Assembly: GCA_029721515.1 (NCBI GenBank)
Contig: CM056564.1
Coordinates: 5,313,011-5,377,010, forward strand
DNA length: 64,000 bases
DNA from: Synanceia verrucosa
Lineage: Eukaryota; Chordata; Actinopteri; Perciformes; Synanceiidae
Reading direction: 5' to 3'
Numbering within the stretch: the stretch's first letter is position 1; every line of letters starts with the position of its first letter. Made by a program: the position numbers and the translations under genes. Below, in pieces: positions 24,572 to 38,900 of this stretch. A model generated the notes under the pieces. That model saw only the letters and a list, made by a program, of their open reading frames with translations. It was not told where the DNA came from and did no database searches.

Positions 24572-27500
24572 GTAAGCGATGGCTCTATGAAACACATCAT
24601 GCTTTGCTAACAGTACATACTATTACAACTATTTATTGATTTATGATGGTATTGGATCAGAGGAAAGCTGCCTGCATGACAGAGATCCCCCATTTTAACA
24701 TTATAAACTCCTCATATGTACATGTCAGGTGAGGTGTGCCACAAGGCTCAACTTTAGGTCCTCTTCTTTTGTAGGTTTAAAAATCTTCCAGTTTGCTCTT
24801 TATTAAGATAGCAATGCTCGAGAATCATGAAAGATGGTAGGAAGCAGACTTCACACTGTCTTTGGTGTGTGGAGGTGAGGTGCTCACATAAGCAAATTAA
24901 AATAAACCTGGTAAAAGGGAAAAGTAAGACAACAAAATAACTGAAACAAATGACATGGGTTCACCACAGCAGGGCCTCTCCTCTTTCTCCCGACAGTCAA
25001 AATCTCACAGGCTTTTTAACCCTGCTTTTCTCCCTTAACCTTAATCAGGGCAATCAAAATTACTTGGAGGTGGACCATTACATCCTTAATCAAAGATCCA
25101 AACTTTCTACCTGAAGCTGAACACAGTTTACCTAATGTCTTCCCAAACCTAAAAAACAAGCAAGGTACTTTTAACAAAGAAACATCACTCTGCAAAAATA
25201 CCCTCCACTTGCTATAGCCCAAAGATGTCAAAATGACATCACCAACGCTACTTAAGACCAGGAAATGCTGTGCAGGATCCTTTACCACAGCAATCTGGGC
25301 CTGTGTAGAGAAACAAAAGAAAAGTGAGTATTCACAATTCAATGCACAATTCAATCTTAAAACAGGCACGTTAATAATGGTCATCAAAACTAATGTGCAC
25401 CATAATTCGAACACAAACAACACCAAACAACTAATGAAATTATAAAGTATACAGTGTAACTGAAATCACGGGGAGAAGTGGTGAGGGATAGACGAGGGTC
25501 AACCTACTTCATCAGATCTATCATACAAAAATATTATTTGTCAAGCAAATTTATCTGAACTTAAGGTCATCTGCCTGGGTTTCTCCTAGGTGGCAACGTC
25601 CAGGTCTGAAAAATGAAGTACTTTGATCTGGCATTCTTTCAAATGACTGCTGAGAGTCACTTCATTTATTCCCTCCGTAAACGTTGTAAACATGAGTTTA
25701 TGGTCTTAGTCATAAAATCAGGTTTTCTTCAATAGAGTTTGATGTTCATTTAGTGAATTATGGCTCCATTGAGAGTCAAACAGACCATAAAGCAGGTGAT
25801 GATGTAGGATGGTGCTACATTGATTGACAGGTCTCTACTACGGTGTTGTCTTGTCTTGGACTTGTCAGTGTTTATATCTTTAACTCTTTCACTGTTTTCA
25901 GCTTAGAAAAGGTAATTGTAACATTTTGATCACTTAAAAATGTCTTATTCAGTGTTTGGTTCCTCCACCCCGGTTTCAAAAAAAAGGACAGTGGATGGTG
26001 GATGACCAGAATGCTCAGTTCAAGGCTTCAAGGAGAAGGGAAGAGAAGGAGATGAGAGGAAGTGTCCTCCTTCAGATTAATGTTTTCATGACACCTTGAC
26101 CTGTCCTTGCCTTTTACTGTGGCGACTCACACACACACACACACACACACTTAATATTACTCAGCTTCCTCCATTAATTTTACTGTTCATATTTATTTGA
26201 TAGAACCAAAGTAATTCACCTGTGATGTAATTTAGTAAGTGGAGTGGCTCAAGATCAATACCATTTATGGAAGACATTAATAGACAGAGAGGCACAGAGG
26301 CTTAAGTGCATCACCATCACCGGCAGTGTAGGACAGTTTCTTTCTGACAGCTGTAAGTCAAATGGATTTCAAATGTGGGGAATAAACACTGGATCATTAA
26401 CTGTACATCGTAAGTCATCAACAGAATTTGTGCTTATATATTTAATGCTCAATAATTTGTTGTTTGTGTCTTGCTTTATACTGTCAGTAAGCAACAGAAA
26501 TGTCATTACTTTTTCCAAATAATATAAATTCATGTTTGGCCATGTTTATATGTTTTCAAATTAGCCTCCATTTCCAAAATGGCACATTTAGTCAAATATG
26601 TTGACACAACCACTGCAGTTATAAAGTAGAGCGTTGATATAATTAGTGGAGATATTTTAGTGGAACTAATGTTGTTAGAGTTTTATAAGTATAAAGTCTG
26701 ACATTGTGTGAATACAGTCCTACTCATGAAAGACAAACACAGTTACACCAGTGTATTCAGCAATACACCAGTTCAGCTATGTGCTTGTATTGATTCCAGG
26801 GAATGTCAGGTTGTAATATTATCATATCCAGCAGTGAGTCACGCTCATCTTGTCTCAAAGCTTATTGATATTGACCATATGTCCAAATTGTACCAAATTA
26901 GACAAAGTAATCCATGGGGTCACCACCAGCACACCTGCCAAGTGTCAATTGGATGATTGGTTCTCAAGACACGTTAGGCATATTCCCACATCTAAACCCA
27001 CACGGACATGCAGTATGTCGATTCCTACACAGAGCAGACTTGATTTGTCTTATGTATTTGTGTCCAAATATGAACATTTATTAAAATATCAGTGGAGCCA
27101 AGCAGCTTCCTTGTGTTCATCTTCACAAATCAAGGTTATTTTCAATGCTCATAAATCTGCTTATATGTTTTTTTTTTCAATTTATTAATCATTAGAAAAC
27201 AAAAATTCAGCCAAATGTCCATCTGAAAAAAATCAAGCTCAAAATGGAGAATAATAATAACAATAATAAACAGACCACAACGATGACTAGTATATTGTCA
27301 AAATAGTCCACTGCATATATTTCTAACATTAATCGATTTGAAAAAGTTTAGTCAGATTGTGTTTGGGCATTTTTGGATATCGTGACTGTCAAAATAAATC
27401 TTTAGACATCTGAAATACAGCTATGGACAACAAATGTTTTCAAAAATCACAAACCTCTTGATTATTCATGTCAATTCCTGGTAAATATTAACTTTGTTTG

Positions 27501-27794
27501 GGCAGAGAAGCTGCCATACTGAACGAGTCATTCAAACTCACTTCTGTTCAGAGGGCTGAAGGAGAGAAAAATTATATCCTGACGACCAACATGCAAATTA
27601 TTTCTGAGACTCCGATAACGAGATTCTGGATAACACACACACACACACACAAACACACTGTCACAGTGCGTGTGTGTGTACAGTATCAGCTCTAGTCTCT
27701 TTAGCTCACTCATCTTGTTGTGTTTGAGTGTTTTGGTCCCTGGAGTGACTCTCATCCTCACAGGAGAGCAGCAGCTGTAGCTCACAGGGAGGAG

Positions 27795-27831
<37 letters not shown>

Positions 27832-28353
27832 GCGTGTGTGTGGTAAGGTAAAGCTATGTGTGGTTTCGGGGGTACCACTTTCACCATAATCTATCCCTTC
27901 TCCTCTCCATTGCAGGAAGCAAAGCAATGTTTACCTGAACACCATATTTACCCGAGCTGCAGTGATTAATCAATTAGTTGTCAACTACTAAGTTAATCAC
28001 CAAATATTTGATTGTTATTTGATTTGATTTAATTAGTTGGTTGAGTAATTAAAAAAGATAAAAAACAACATGAGAAATCTCTGATTCCATCTTTGTGATG
28101 TTAAACTGAATATCTTGTGGACGCAAAGTTCTTCACACATTTTTTCATTAAAAAATACTGAAACGGATTCATTCATTAGCAAAACAGTTGGAGATTAATA
28201 TAAGAATTGACAACTCATCAGTTAATTGAAGACTTGTTGCAGCTCTAATTGGACCTGAGCTGAATTGTGTGTTAAACAATCTAAACACACAAACACATCA
28301 TTCACTTCACCCTGATCCCAGCATTACATTACTGCCTGCGTTTCTCTCTCTCT

Positions 28354-28401
<48 letters not shown>

Positions 28402-28474
28402 GCGACACACAACACATTACAAGGCAAAATGCTAATGAACAGCAGGGGCTTAAAAATTCAATTAGCGGTCTGAC

Positions 28475-28509
<35 letters not shown>

Positions 28510-28572
28510 AGATATGACTGCAAACTGGGAATTAATTAGAAGCACTGAACACTAAAGATTGAGTTTGTGTGC

Positions 28573-28606
<34 letters not shown>

Positions 28607-29243
28607 ATGTACAAGTGAGGAGAGAGGAAACCGGAAGGATAAAGTGAAGCAGAAAGAGCGATAGTAACATAAAAAAAAAATAATGAAAACTGAGAAATAC
28701 CAAGTTAAGAATGGAAGGATAAAGACCCTTCTTCCTGCTACCACAGGGACCACGCTGGCCTTCACCTTCCACATCCGTTCCAGCTGTTCTTTCAACCCTT
28801 GGTACTTCTCAACCTTTTCATGTTCCTTCTTCCTGATGTTGGCATCAGCTGGTACCGCCACATCTATCACCACTACCCTCTGCTGCTCTTTGTAAATGGT
28901 AAATGGTCTGTATTTATATAGCGCCTTACTATACCTGCAACGATACCCAAAGCACTATACATGATACATGACATTCACCCATTCACACACACATTCACTC
29001 TGTCTGATGGCAGAAACTGGAGCAGTTAGGGGTTCTGTGTCTTGCCCAGGGACACCTCGACATGAACTCTCCAGGTCAGGATAGAACCGGTAACCTTCCG
29101 GTGACAAGTTGGACTCTCTACCCACTGAGCCCTGCCGCCACCACTATGTCTGGCTGGTTAACCAGGAGCTACTTGTCAGTCTGGATGCTGGAGTCCCATT
29201 CTGCTGGCAGTGTGCAGCTGGCAGTGTGCACTTGGGTCTGATC

Positions 29244-29281
<38 letters not shown>

Positions 29282-30150
29282 GAAGAGAGAGAGAGAGAGA
29301 GAGAGAGCAGAACAGGGAGAGAGAGACCATCAGACTAGACAGGGAAAGACAATTTGAACATGAATCATTTTATTTATCAATAATTCAACACACATCTGGC
29401 ATATCTGCCTCATTCATCAACCAAAACAACACTGATGTCCTTAATAACAATGTAAAGAATAATATACGTCAACCACAAGGAAATGACACGTAATTTTATT
29501 TTAAATTAAAAAAAAAAAGTTCTGACTGCTTTACAGTAATGTTGATATATTGATATTCCAGTTATAGCTAGATACTTATAAAACCTTCTTTTCTCCATAG
29601 AGAGTATAATATAATATATTATAATACATAATAACAGTTGAAACGATTTTTAGAAGAAGTCATATCCTGTACAGATTGTGATACATGTCTGTGTTGCTCA
29701 ACAGCATACCCGTAGTGTAGTGTAATGTAGTCAGGGGAAATGGGTATGAAACCTCCCATCTAGAGATCCATAATTACCATCTGAGCAACAGATATAGTTT
29801 AATTGAAAATGTCCATAAGTTAACTTGCCCTATTTCTATCCATGCTAACTAAACGTGGCTGTGCTTGTATTGTCGCCCTCTTACAATACATATCACATTC
29901 ACCCATTCACACACATTTACACAGCAATACACAGCATAGGGAGCAGTTTGGGGTTAGCTGTCTTGCTCATGGACACCACAGCACATAGACTGTTGGATAC
30001 TGGAATCAAACCACCAATCTTCTGATTAGCTCTAAACCTGAACTACAGCATCACATGATGATGGTGACTGTCCGTTCAGCATGCTGGCTTAGTGCAAGTT
30101 CCATGAGTCCAAATATCTACTGCCAGAAATGCCCATTTAGCTGCTTAATG

Positions 30151-30182
<32 letters not shown>

Positions 30183-33100
30183 AACAAGCAATATTTTACA
30201 TTTCCATAATATTATGTCTCAGCTGTAGTAACGCCAGCTGATGGTGATGGTTCTGCTTTGGGGAATAGAAATCCAGACAAGACAAGGAGAAGAAACAAAA
30301 TGTAAAAGATCATCATGCTTTACATTTAAGGCGAGCTAGTTTTATTACTTAACATTAACATCCAGTCTGCTGTTTGTTGTGTCTGTCAGTGAAAATGAGT
30401 GCATTAGAAGCCAAGGTGTCATAACCTCACACTGTTATTCCCCAAACACTCTAAACACAAGCTATCATCTTTAAACTGGCTCTGGAGCTAAACTTTAAAG
30501 TGGTGGAAGGAGAGGCAGAGCGGCCTTCACTACGTCCATCACTAATTAGCCGCCGACTGTCGGAGGATTTGGACAAATCCCAATTAACGGTGGTGATGAG
30601 GAGCGGCTTTGACCCACAGAAGCAGATAATAATCACTCCCAAGGCGATGATTCAGAGCAGGAGCGTCCCTAAATCTGTCCAAGTTATTTTGGTCCGTTTG
30701 TCTAATGAGGATGAAAACAGCAGGGAGACAACAGTCTTTGTCCTCATCGAAGAGAAGAAACAAGAGTTTTTGGTTCTTTCTTTTGGTTGGATTTGGAGGT
30801 TGTTGGTTTGAATCCTACAACAGGAAATTGAAATATGCACGTTAAGTTCAGGGTCAACATTCTTTTTTTTTCTTCTTCTTCTTCTTTCTAACTTTTTTCA
30901 ATCTCTCTCATTTCCCCCTCCCATCCTGATGGTTTGACCTATTTCTCTTCCCTCTGACTTTCCTTCATGCTGCTTTCCTTCATCTTGTTTCTTTTTCATT
31001 CTGTGTGATCATAGTTTTTTTTTCTCTCTGACTGACGATCACTGTAAACTTTCTGCTCCACTTTGGATTCATGAGGCTGTGCACTCTGTTATGGTGAATT
31101 CAGGCAGTATGTTCTCAGATCAGTGGAAAAGAAATGAAATGGCATTCTGATATATTCAATACACAAAACATACAGATCTACTGCATAAACAACATTTGTC
31201 ATAAGTGGTTATTTAGTTGGGTATTTAGTTATTTTGGTGGTGTAGTGGTTAGCACTGTCGCCTCACAGCAAGAAGGTACCGGGTTCTATTCCTGGGCCCG
31301 GGGCCTTTCTGTGTGGAGTTTGCATGTTCTCCCCGTGTCTGCGTGGGTTCTCTCTGGTACTCCGGCTTCCTCCCACCATCCAAAAACATGCATGGGGATT
31401 AGGTTAATTGTTCAATTTAAATTGACCGTAGGTGTGAATGTGAGTGTGAGTGGTTGTCTGTCTCTATGTGTCCTGTGATGAAAATGGAGAGATAGTTTAG
31501 TAGTTTAGTTTAATCATCAGCAAAGCAAGTGACATAATTTCACCTGCTTCCAGGTCAGTCATGCTTGTGTCTGGATGTTTTTCTCTGTAACTTCATGTTG
31601 AATTTGCTTTGATAAAAACTCTGAGTTTTTTTGTGAAATTATTGGTTCTTTTAACATTTCAGATTTTTTTTTCAGCAGTTTTTATGCCAGTGACAGCTGT
31701 GGCTGGAGGGATTGTTTTTGGGTTGTCCATCCGTCCATACATATACTGACAGTGCATAGCATCATGACCACCTAAGTCGATATAAGGGTTGTTTGTAAAG
31801 GACAGAGGGTGAGGGTCACATCCTGAAACTGTCAGGTGAAGTGAATAACACTGGATATATAAGGCATCAAATGAACATTTAGTCCTCAGAGTTGATGTTA
31901 GAAGCAGGAAAAATGTTCCAGCGTCAGGATTTTTCAGGAGTTTGACAACAAGAAGCAAACAGTGATGTCTAGAGGACTGGATCAGAGCATCTCCAGAACT
32001 GCAGCTCTGGTGGGCTGTTCCTGGTCTGCAGTGGTCAGGATCTATCAAAAGTGGTCCAAGGAAGGACCAGTGGTGAACCAGAGACAGGGTCATGAGAGGA
32101 CAAGGATCACTAATGCAGGTGGGGAGTGAAGGCTGGTCCTGGTGGTCTGATCCAACAGAACAGAGAAGTTAATGCTGCTGAAGATAGAAATCATCATGTT
32201 ATGAATGATTGATGTATGTTTGTCCATCCCAGTTATGTTAACAAGATATCTCAGGAACACCTGGAGGGATTTTGATTTAATTTGGCACATATCTACTGTA
32301 TTTGGACACAAGGACACAAGGATGAACTGATTAGAATTTGGTGGTCAGTCTTTTTTTTTTGTTTTGTTTCGTTTTTATGAAATCTCCATATTGATGACCT
32401 GCTAGACTGTTGGGATGGCAACTGGGAATCTGATTAATTGAATCTGATTAACTGATTTGTACAAATTCCCCCAAGATGGTGGTTCACATTTCTTTTAGTG
32501 TGGAGTCTATCCCAGCTGTCTTAGGGTGAAAGGCAGGGTACACCCTGGACAAGTCTCCAGTTCATCACAGGACACATAGAGACAGACAACCACTCACACT
32601 CACATTCACACCTACGGACAATTTAAATTAGCCAATTAACCTAATCCCCATGCATGTTTTTGGATGGTGGGAGGAAGCCGGAGTACCAGAGAGAACCCAC
32701 ACAGACACGGGGAGAACATGCAAACTCCACACAGAAAGGCCCCGGAGCCGGGATTCGAACCCGATACCTTCTTGCTGTGAGGCGACAGTGCTAACCACTA
32801 CAGCACCGTGCCGCCCTAGGTCGAAAACTCTTGGTGAAATTAGTAAGACATACTGTGTCACTATTCATTATCTTGAACAAAATGTCCCGAGAAATTGATG
32901 ATTGTAGAGACAATTCTCTATGAAAATTAACAGTACCAGACACAACACAAAAAAACAACATTACCAACATTATGATCATGACATTATGATGACTCCTGTG
33001 GGAACAAACAGAGGATTGACATTGGACCTGTGGAATGAAAGCTGAAGTCAAACAGTGTCCCCACAAGTAACAAAAACAAAAGAGAGAGTGTGTGTGTGTG

Positions 33101-35892
33101 TGTGTACAGGGAACAGAGTGATCCACACAGGAACAGACAGCAGCACAACTTATATAAGACACATGATCCAAATTCACATCAGTGTTCCCGTCGCCTCTGA
33201 TCTGTGTGATGTCACAGAGGCTCATGTCCTCGTCGTAGCGACAACGCAAAATCCTGCATTCAGCGGCTCGTCCCGCAATTGTGTCAAACTGCAGCTTTTC
33301 AAATGTTACCGAACAGAAGTTAGTATTTCTGTCACAAATAAAGTTTGTGTTTGCCGTTTGTGTGTCGAAGTAAAACAGATGAACCAGAAACTGATTCAAA
33401 CCAGCATGAAAACAACATCACAAAGACACAAACTGCATTTGTTTTCCTGCCTCTTCCCAGGATGAAAAGCACTCATGAGGATTCATTCGCTGACGGAAAT
33501 TTGGGACTCTCGGGATTTATTCAAAACTTTTTTTTTTTTTACACAAACCAAACTGCACCGATCGTTCTCCGAAACACTTGGCTTCCACTTGATGAAAGGC
33601 AAATCATGAACTACAACATCCGTGGTTTGACTCTGGTTGAGTATATTTACTGCATTTCTGTCGCTCTCCTGTTGACTGTCATCTCTCCACTGGTGCTGGC
33701 TAATAAAAGAATGAAACAACCAACAAAAAATAAAAGGGTATAATCAGTGCTGTTAGATTTTATCTGATGTCTTGGAAAGAAAAAAAAATTGTTGGTTGTT
33801 ATCTGGTAAATTGCGAGCATTCGCATAACTCATTTCATTTGTTTTATCTGTACACAAACTTCAATCACATTGCATAGTTTTTAGTTTCTGCAGACAGGAA
33901 GTCTTTGTTTTGTTTTTTTTAATGTATATTCTTCTAAAATGGTTTCCTCTCGGGAGATTAATACAATGATCTCATCATAATCTACTCTGCTGGAAATATT
34001 TCAAGCTACCTACCAGGAGCAGTGACTTCCTGGCGTCTTGTTGTCTTTGCTGCATGGATTCACTGTTTTTCATGAATACCATTTCCCCAGTATTGATTAT
34101 GTGCTTTTTGATGGAGCAGCCTTCCCCCTGTAAAGAAACTCGCCTGACAATCCTGTCTCAACAATATATCATGAAGATTTCAATGCTGGATTCAGAGGAA
34201 AAGAGGAAGAGAATATTTCAAATATTCCAGCAAGAGTTTATTGACATTTAATCATTTAAACCTCCATGAAAATCTCAGACAAAACATCAACACATGTGAA
34301 TGTAAGCTTCCCTTCACTGAATTCCTGACCTTCCTGCATAGTCTAGTAAATCTGCCCAGAGCGCAGGGGGCCGTGTTGAAATGAAAATATAACCACACAT
34401 CAGATGGTAGAATAACCAGACTTTAGAGTGTGGGAGCGGGGTGAGGCTGTGTTTATGTGGCTACAGGCTACTTGTTGTTGAGGTGAATCTGATCAGACAG
34501 GAAACGATGTGAGTCCTAAACACAGCAGGCTGGACGCCGCTGGTCCACTGTCTGACTTTCATCTGTCCTCTTGCTGTTCACAGTCTCTCACTCACGTTTC
34601 CACCTGCTAAGTATCAATTCCTTCTGGTCTATTTTTGTCCATATAATTTTCTTCTTCTTGTTGTGCTGCAGACTCTTCATAGTCAGCACTGCTCTACTGC
34701 CTCCTCCCTGCTACTACTGTCTATAAGTTCAAACACCAGCTCCAAGTAATAGCGCTGGCATTAGGACTAACAGCATTACTGACAGGAAATCCTGGAGGGA
34801 TTTTTGAGGATAAACTGATCAAAATGTGGAAGTCAAAGATCACTGTGACCTCACAAATAACAAATCTGTTATAACTAAAGAATTCAAACTGTATAATATA
34901 ATAAAATGATGAAGGGATGATGTACAGTACATCAATGTAAACTTCAACTACTCAGTGTCAGATAACACACAGTGAGGTGGTTGTTATAGTTAGTTGTATT
35001 CTACAGTAAACAGTAGCGGTATTTGCAATTGGACCACTTCCATGCTGAGTAGAAATCCAAACACACAACTCAATACCCGAGTATAAGCAGCAAAGATTTT
35101 TATTCATACAGGCTGGCAAGCAGACAGGTGGGATCAGGTGACACACACAGTGGTTTACAGCAGTGATGGGTGCACACCTCATGTGAAAAACCTAAACTAC
35201 TCCTGAACTAATCTATAAGCAAAAAAGTAAATCTCAAAACTATAACTAAGGCTGTAAAATTACCAAACCAAAATCACTCTTGTAAGGCAAAAGAAGAGGT
35301 TAATAAAACCAGCTCTCTACACTGGAGGCTATGAAATGACTTAACAACAAAAAACTTACTATATAAAAGAGGCTATGAAAATTACTAATGAAAAACTCTC
35401 CTTTAAAAAAAAACAGGAACAAAGAACTGGCACAAAGCACAGATCTGAAAACACAAACTCTGGAAACTTGGAACGGGACGAACTGGCACGGGAGACAAAA
35501 CTACGTATTTATGCATGAGGATGGGGCTCACAGGTGGAAACAATGAGGGTGGAGCTGACAATCACAGACATGGGAGAACAGGAAGGCAGGAAGTAAAACT
35601 GTCTGAAATGAGAGGGAGACAGGGTTACTACAAAATAAAACAGGAAATGCCGAGACCACGTGAATGTACGGGACAAAAATACTGAACTTAACCAAACCAG
35701 GCAGATAGGACAGGACAATTTCCATACAGCACAGTTTTTACGAGCACACAGTTAATCTCACTTCAGCTAGTACAGTTCACTTTGACTTAATAACAGTACA
35801 GTTCAGTACACTTCACAGATCAGTTTAATCCACTGCAGTCCAGTCAATAGGATGAAAATACAAAATGATCCGTGCAGGGAAAACAGAAAAAA

Positions 35893-35941
<49 letters not shown>

Positions 35942-38900
35942 TGTGTATTTACGCTGAGTGAATTCGATCGGTATATTTCTGTGACTGAACTCTCACCCTC
36001 TGGACTCCCTCCAGGTCCACTGAGGGTGGTGGTCCCCACCGAGTCTGTTTCCTCTTACCTTGGCGACACCGCCCTGCTGCGCTGTGAGGTCTCAGGCGAC
36101 CCGACGCCCGTCATCCGCTGGCAGAAGAACCGGGAGGAGCTACCGCTGACCTTTGACCCCGACTCCCGCCTGGCCGTGCTGCCATCTGGCTCGCTGCAGG
36201 TCAGCCGCGTCCAGCCACCAGACTCAGCCACGTACCGCTGTCTGGCTGACAACCCTGGCAGCACCAGGACAGGAACGGACGCTGAGCTCCGAGTGCTCCC
36301 AGGTGATTGTACTGCAAACACATGACCTGTTGATCCAGTGGATCAGTGACACATACAGCACATTTATTCAACTACTATACACAGTGTGAGCTTTAATGAC
36401 TTATATTTGAGTGACCTCTTCTACTCCACTACACTTCAGAGAGAATTATTTTCTGTTTTTTACGCCAATGCATTTTTCTAACAGCTTTAGTCACTCATTG
36501 CTTTATGTACTTTTTTTTAATTATTTAATAATTATTAAACTACCTAAAAGTATGAATAAGCACAGCTGATTTATTAGTCTACTGGTTGACATAAAATGGC
36601 AGAAAAAAGAAAATAATCAGCAGATTAATGAATAATGAAATTATTTGTTCATATTACATATAAATTCATTCAAAATGAGCTCCACCTCAACCAAATACTA
36701 TTATGATTATGGAAAATAATGATAAAATTCATAATAGTGTACTTTTTTGCATTTTTAATACTTTCAGTGATGGCACGTATTCTTTACTGAAGTAACATTT
36801 TGGAGGCAGTACTTTCAGTTTTTACAGTATGGTATTAGTAGTATAAGGCAGAAGAGTCTTTTCTGTGCTGATAAAGTGGACTTGGAACTTCTGGCATCAA
36901 ATATTGTACATACTTGAAATATTATTTGTGTTATCAGCCTCCACAAGCTAATTTAGTTTTCTAGTCTTATTACAGTGAAGTACTGCACCAGCAGTTTCAC
37001 TTAATGGTGAGTTTTACTTCTCCTGCAGTCATCATTTTGTCAGGTAGTAATTTTTGTTCATTTCCTCCCAGTGCTCCATGTCTCATTTGAAAATGCGCTG
37101 TGATGTAATGACTATATAGAGTGTAAGATGTGATCTTAATAATGCGCCTCAGAGGAATCAGCTCCTCATCAGTCTGCAGGGAGCCTGTCAGCTGCTGATG
37201 TTTCATCCACACCGTTCAATTATACGAGTCCATACAGTGTCCACTTCATCAGTCAGATTACAGCTCAGGTTCGCTGTGTCTCGCTGGTTAAACAGCCGCT
37301 TTGACTTGCGCTCATGAAGTGTTCCTGCACTCCATCCCAGCGGGGGAGGGGGTTACTGGAGCACCGACCTTCAGCAGGATAATCACACTTACTTTGCATT
37401 TCAAACTCCACTGAGTCCACTTTTCATCACAGCTGCTTCCCATCCACCTGCACACTCACTGAAATTCCTAGCATGTTTTAATCCTCATCAGTGTCCCACA
37501 GGTGACATTTAAGGCAGAGGGTAGCAACTAAGTTGGTTCAAGGGCCAGAATTTCTCAGAGCAGGCACTGTAGGGGCCTTTCAAATGAACAAAAATTACAT
37601 CAATCAGGCAAAAACACCCTAACATTGTTTAATAGATTCACTTTTTCACAAATAAATGATTTTCTTATTATCTTATATCAGTGAAAAATCCATAATGATA
37701 ACAAGATACTTAACTAGAAAATGCTCTCAGCTCTCTGCCAAGGATGCAGATCACCGATGGTTAAAACCTGTACCTACAGATGTGACTCTGCAGTAGGAGG
37801 CTGCCTGAAGCCTGTGGCGCAAAGGACTCACCATCCAGTGTGTTCTTGTTTCCTAATTGACACATTAGCAGTGGCGTTGCTAAGTTCTCTTGGGACTCCA
37901 AGCAAGAAATCCCAGAGGCCCCCATCCCACCCATGCATGCCACTGTGCAGTATATTTTGGCGCCTAAAGGCCAATTTATAGTACTCCGTAAAGTGCCGTA
38001 TGTAGAGACAGAGATCCCTCTGCGTCGCCGGAGAGCCTGACGGAGAGCCTCTCCGTCGTCTCCGGGCGCAGGAATTTTTTTTTAACTGTCCGTCAATCCG
38101 TCAATGGAAGACGGAGACAACAAGGGCTGTGATTGGTCCTCTAGCTGCACCCCTGCCCTGAAATGCAGCCCCTCTCCCTACACAGAAACAGACAGAGAAG
38201 TCATCTCTGCAGCAGCGCGGACAGGACAGGAACTAAAGTATCGATTAGCCTTGTGAAACGCAAGTCAAACACATTCAACTTGCTCAAAAATCCATTTAAT
38301 TCATTTAGTAATCATGGCTGGGGTATGTTTCCACAGAACATACTGAAAGTTGTTGGTTTGCGTTCGCTATTATCCGATTTTGTGTTGAAAAGAAAGAAGA
38401 AGAGGAGCTTTAAAGACTGAAAGCAATCAATGTTGTTCTCTTCTATCTCCCTCACAAATAATTAAATCATAAAATAATATTTTCCCCTGCTTTTATCTGC
38501 GATATTAAGGTGAATGGCTTCACTTTCCAAGGGGTGCATTTCACGGCAGGGCTGCACAACACGCATCACGACGGAGAAGTGTGAGGGCTCGAGGGGTCTC
38601 CGTAGCTACAGAGTCGGATAACGTATTACGTAGTCGGAGAAGTATATTCTAGCCCGGCCCCCCATTGGCCGGGGCTCCAAGCACCTCGACCGCCATGCTG
38701 CTGCTGACAGACAACAACTGGTATGCTGCCACAAATAGGCAGGTAAAACTCAGAATAACAGACGTGTATGAAGTCATATACAAATGAAACAATTGAAGAA
38801 TTTCCAAAATGATAAAATGATATAAGTAAGAAAATTCTAAAAATAAGTAAGTAATTAAAGTAAGTTCTAAAAATGTCAGTACAGTACAGTTCAATCTGGA

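Larger units (their letters stand above)
24572..36014 (+). other. dcc: dcc intron between Ig1 and Ig2 exons
   Basis: This 11.4-kb intron has a GTAAGC donor and a CCTCCAG acceptor. A 136-codon open frame on the minus strand (25016-25426) has no recognisable family and no splice or codon support. The interval 26.2-27.5 kb is AT-rich unique sequence without identifiable features. The rest is occupied by repeats listed separately and a possible regulatory stretch near 30.5 kb. Confidence 0.85.

Noticed and set aside
24223..24600. 125- and 88-codon minus-strand frames opposite the Ig1 exon
   Set aside because: They are antisense shadows of the GC-rich Ig1 coding sequence.
25016..25426. 136-codon minus-strand open frame in the first dcc intron shown here
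   Set aside because: No recognisable domain, no flanking splice or start context, and low-complexity hydrophobic composition. Most likely chance, though transcript data could change this.
30500..30811. 103-codon plus-strand frame considered as a small gene or exon
   Set aside because: No family resemblance and no convincing splice sites. It is kept only as a candidate non-coding element.
32791..33465. 202-codon minus-strand and 136-codon plus-strand overlapping frames
   Set aside because: They overlap each other, begin in a SINE and include a (TG)n tract. No domain is recognisable on either strand.
35070..35730. Possible retroelement LTR-like segment (AGGAAGTAAAACTGTCTGAA, ACAAAATAAAACAGGAAATG)
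   Set aside because: The wording resembles fish LTR sequences I have seen, but no TG...CA ends, target duplication or pol sequence could be identified, so no call was made.
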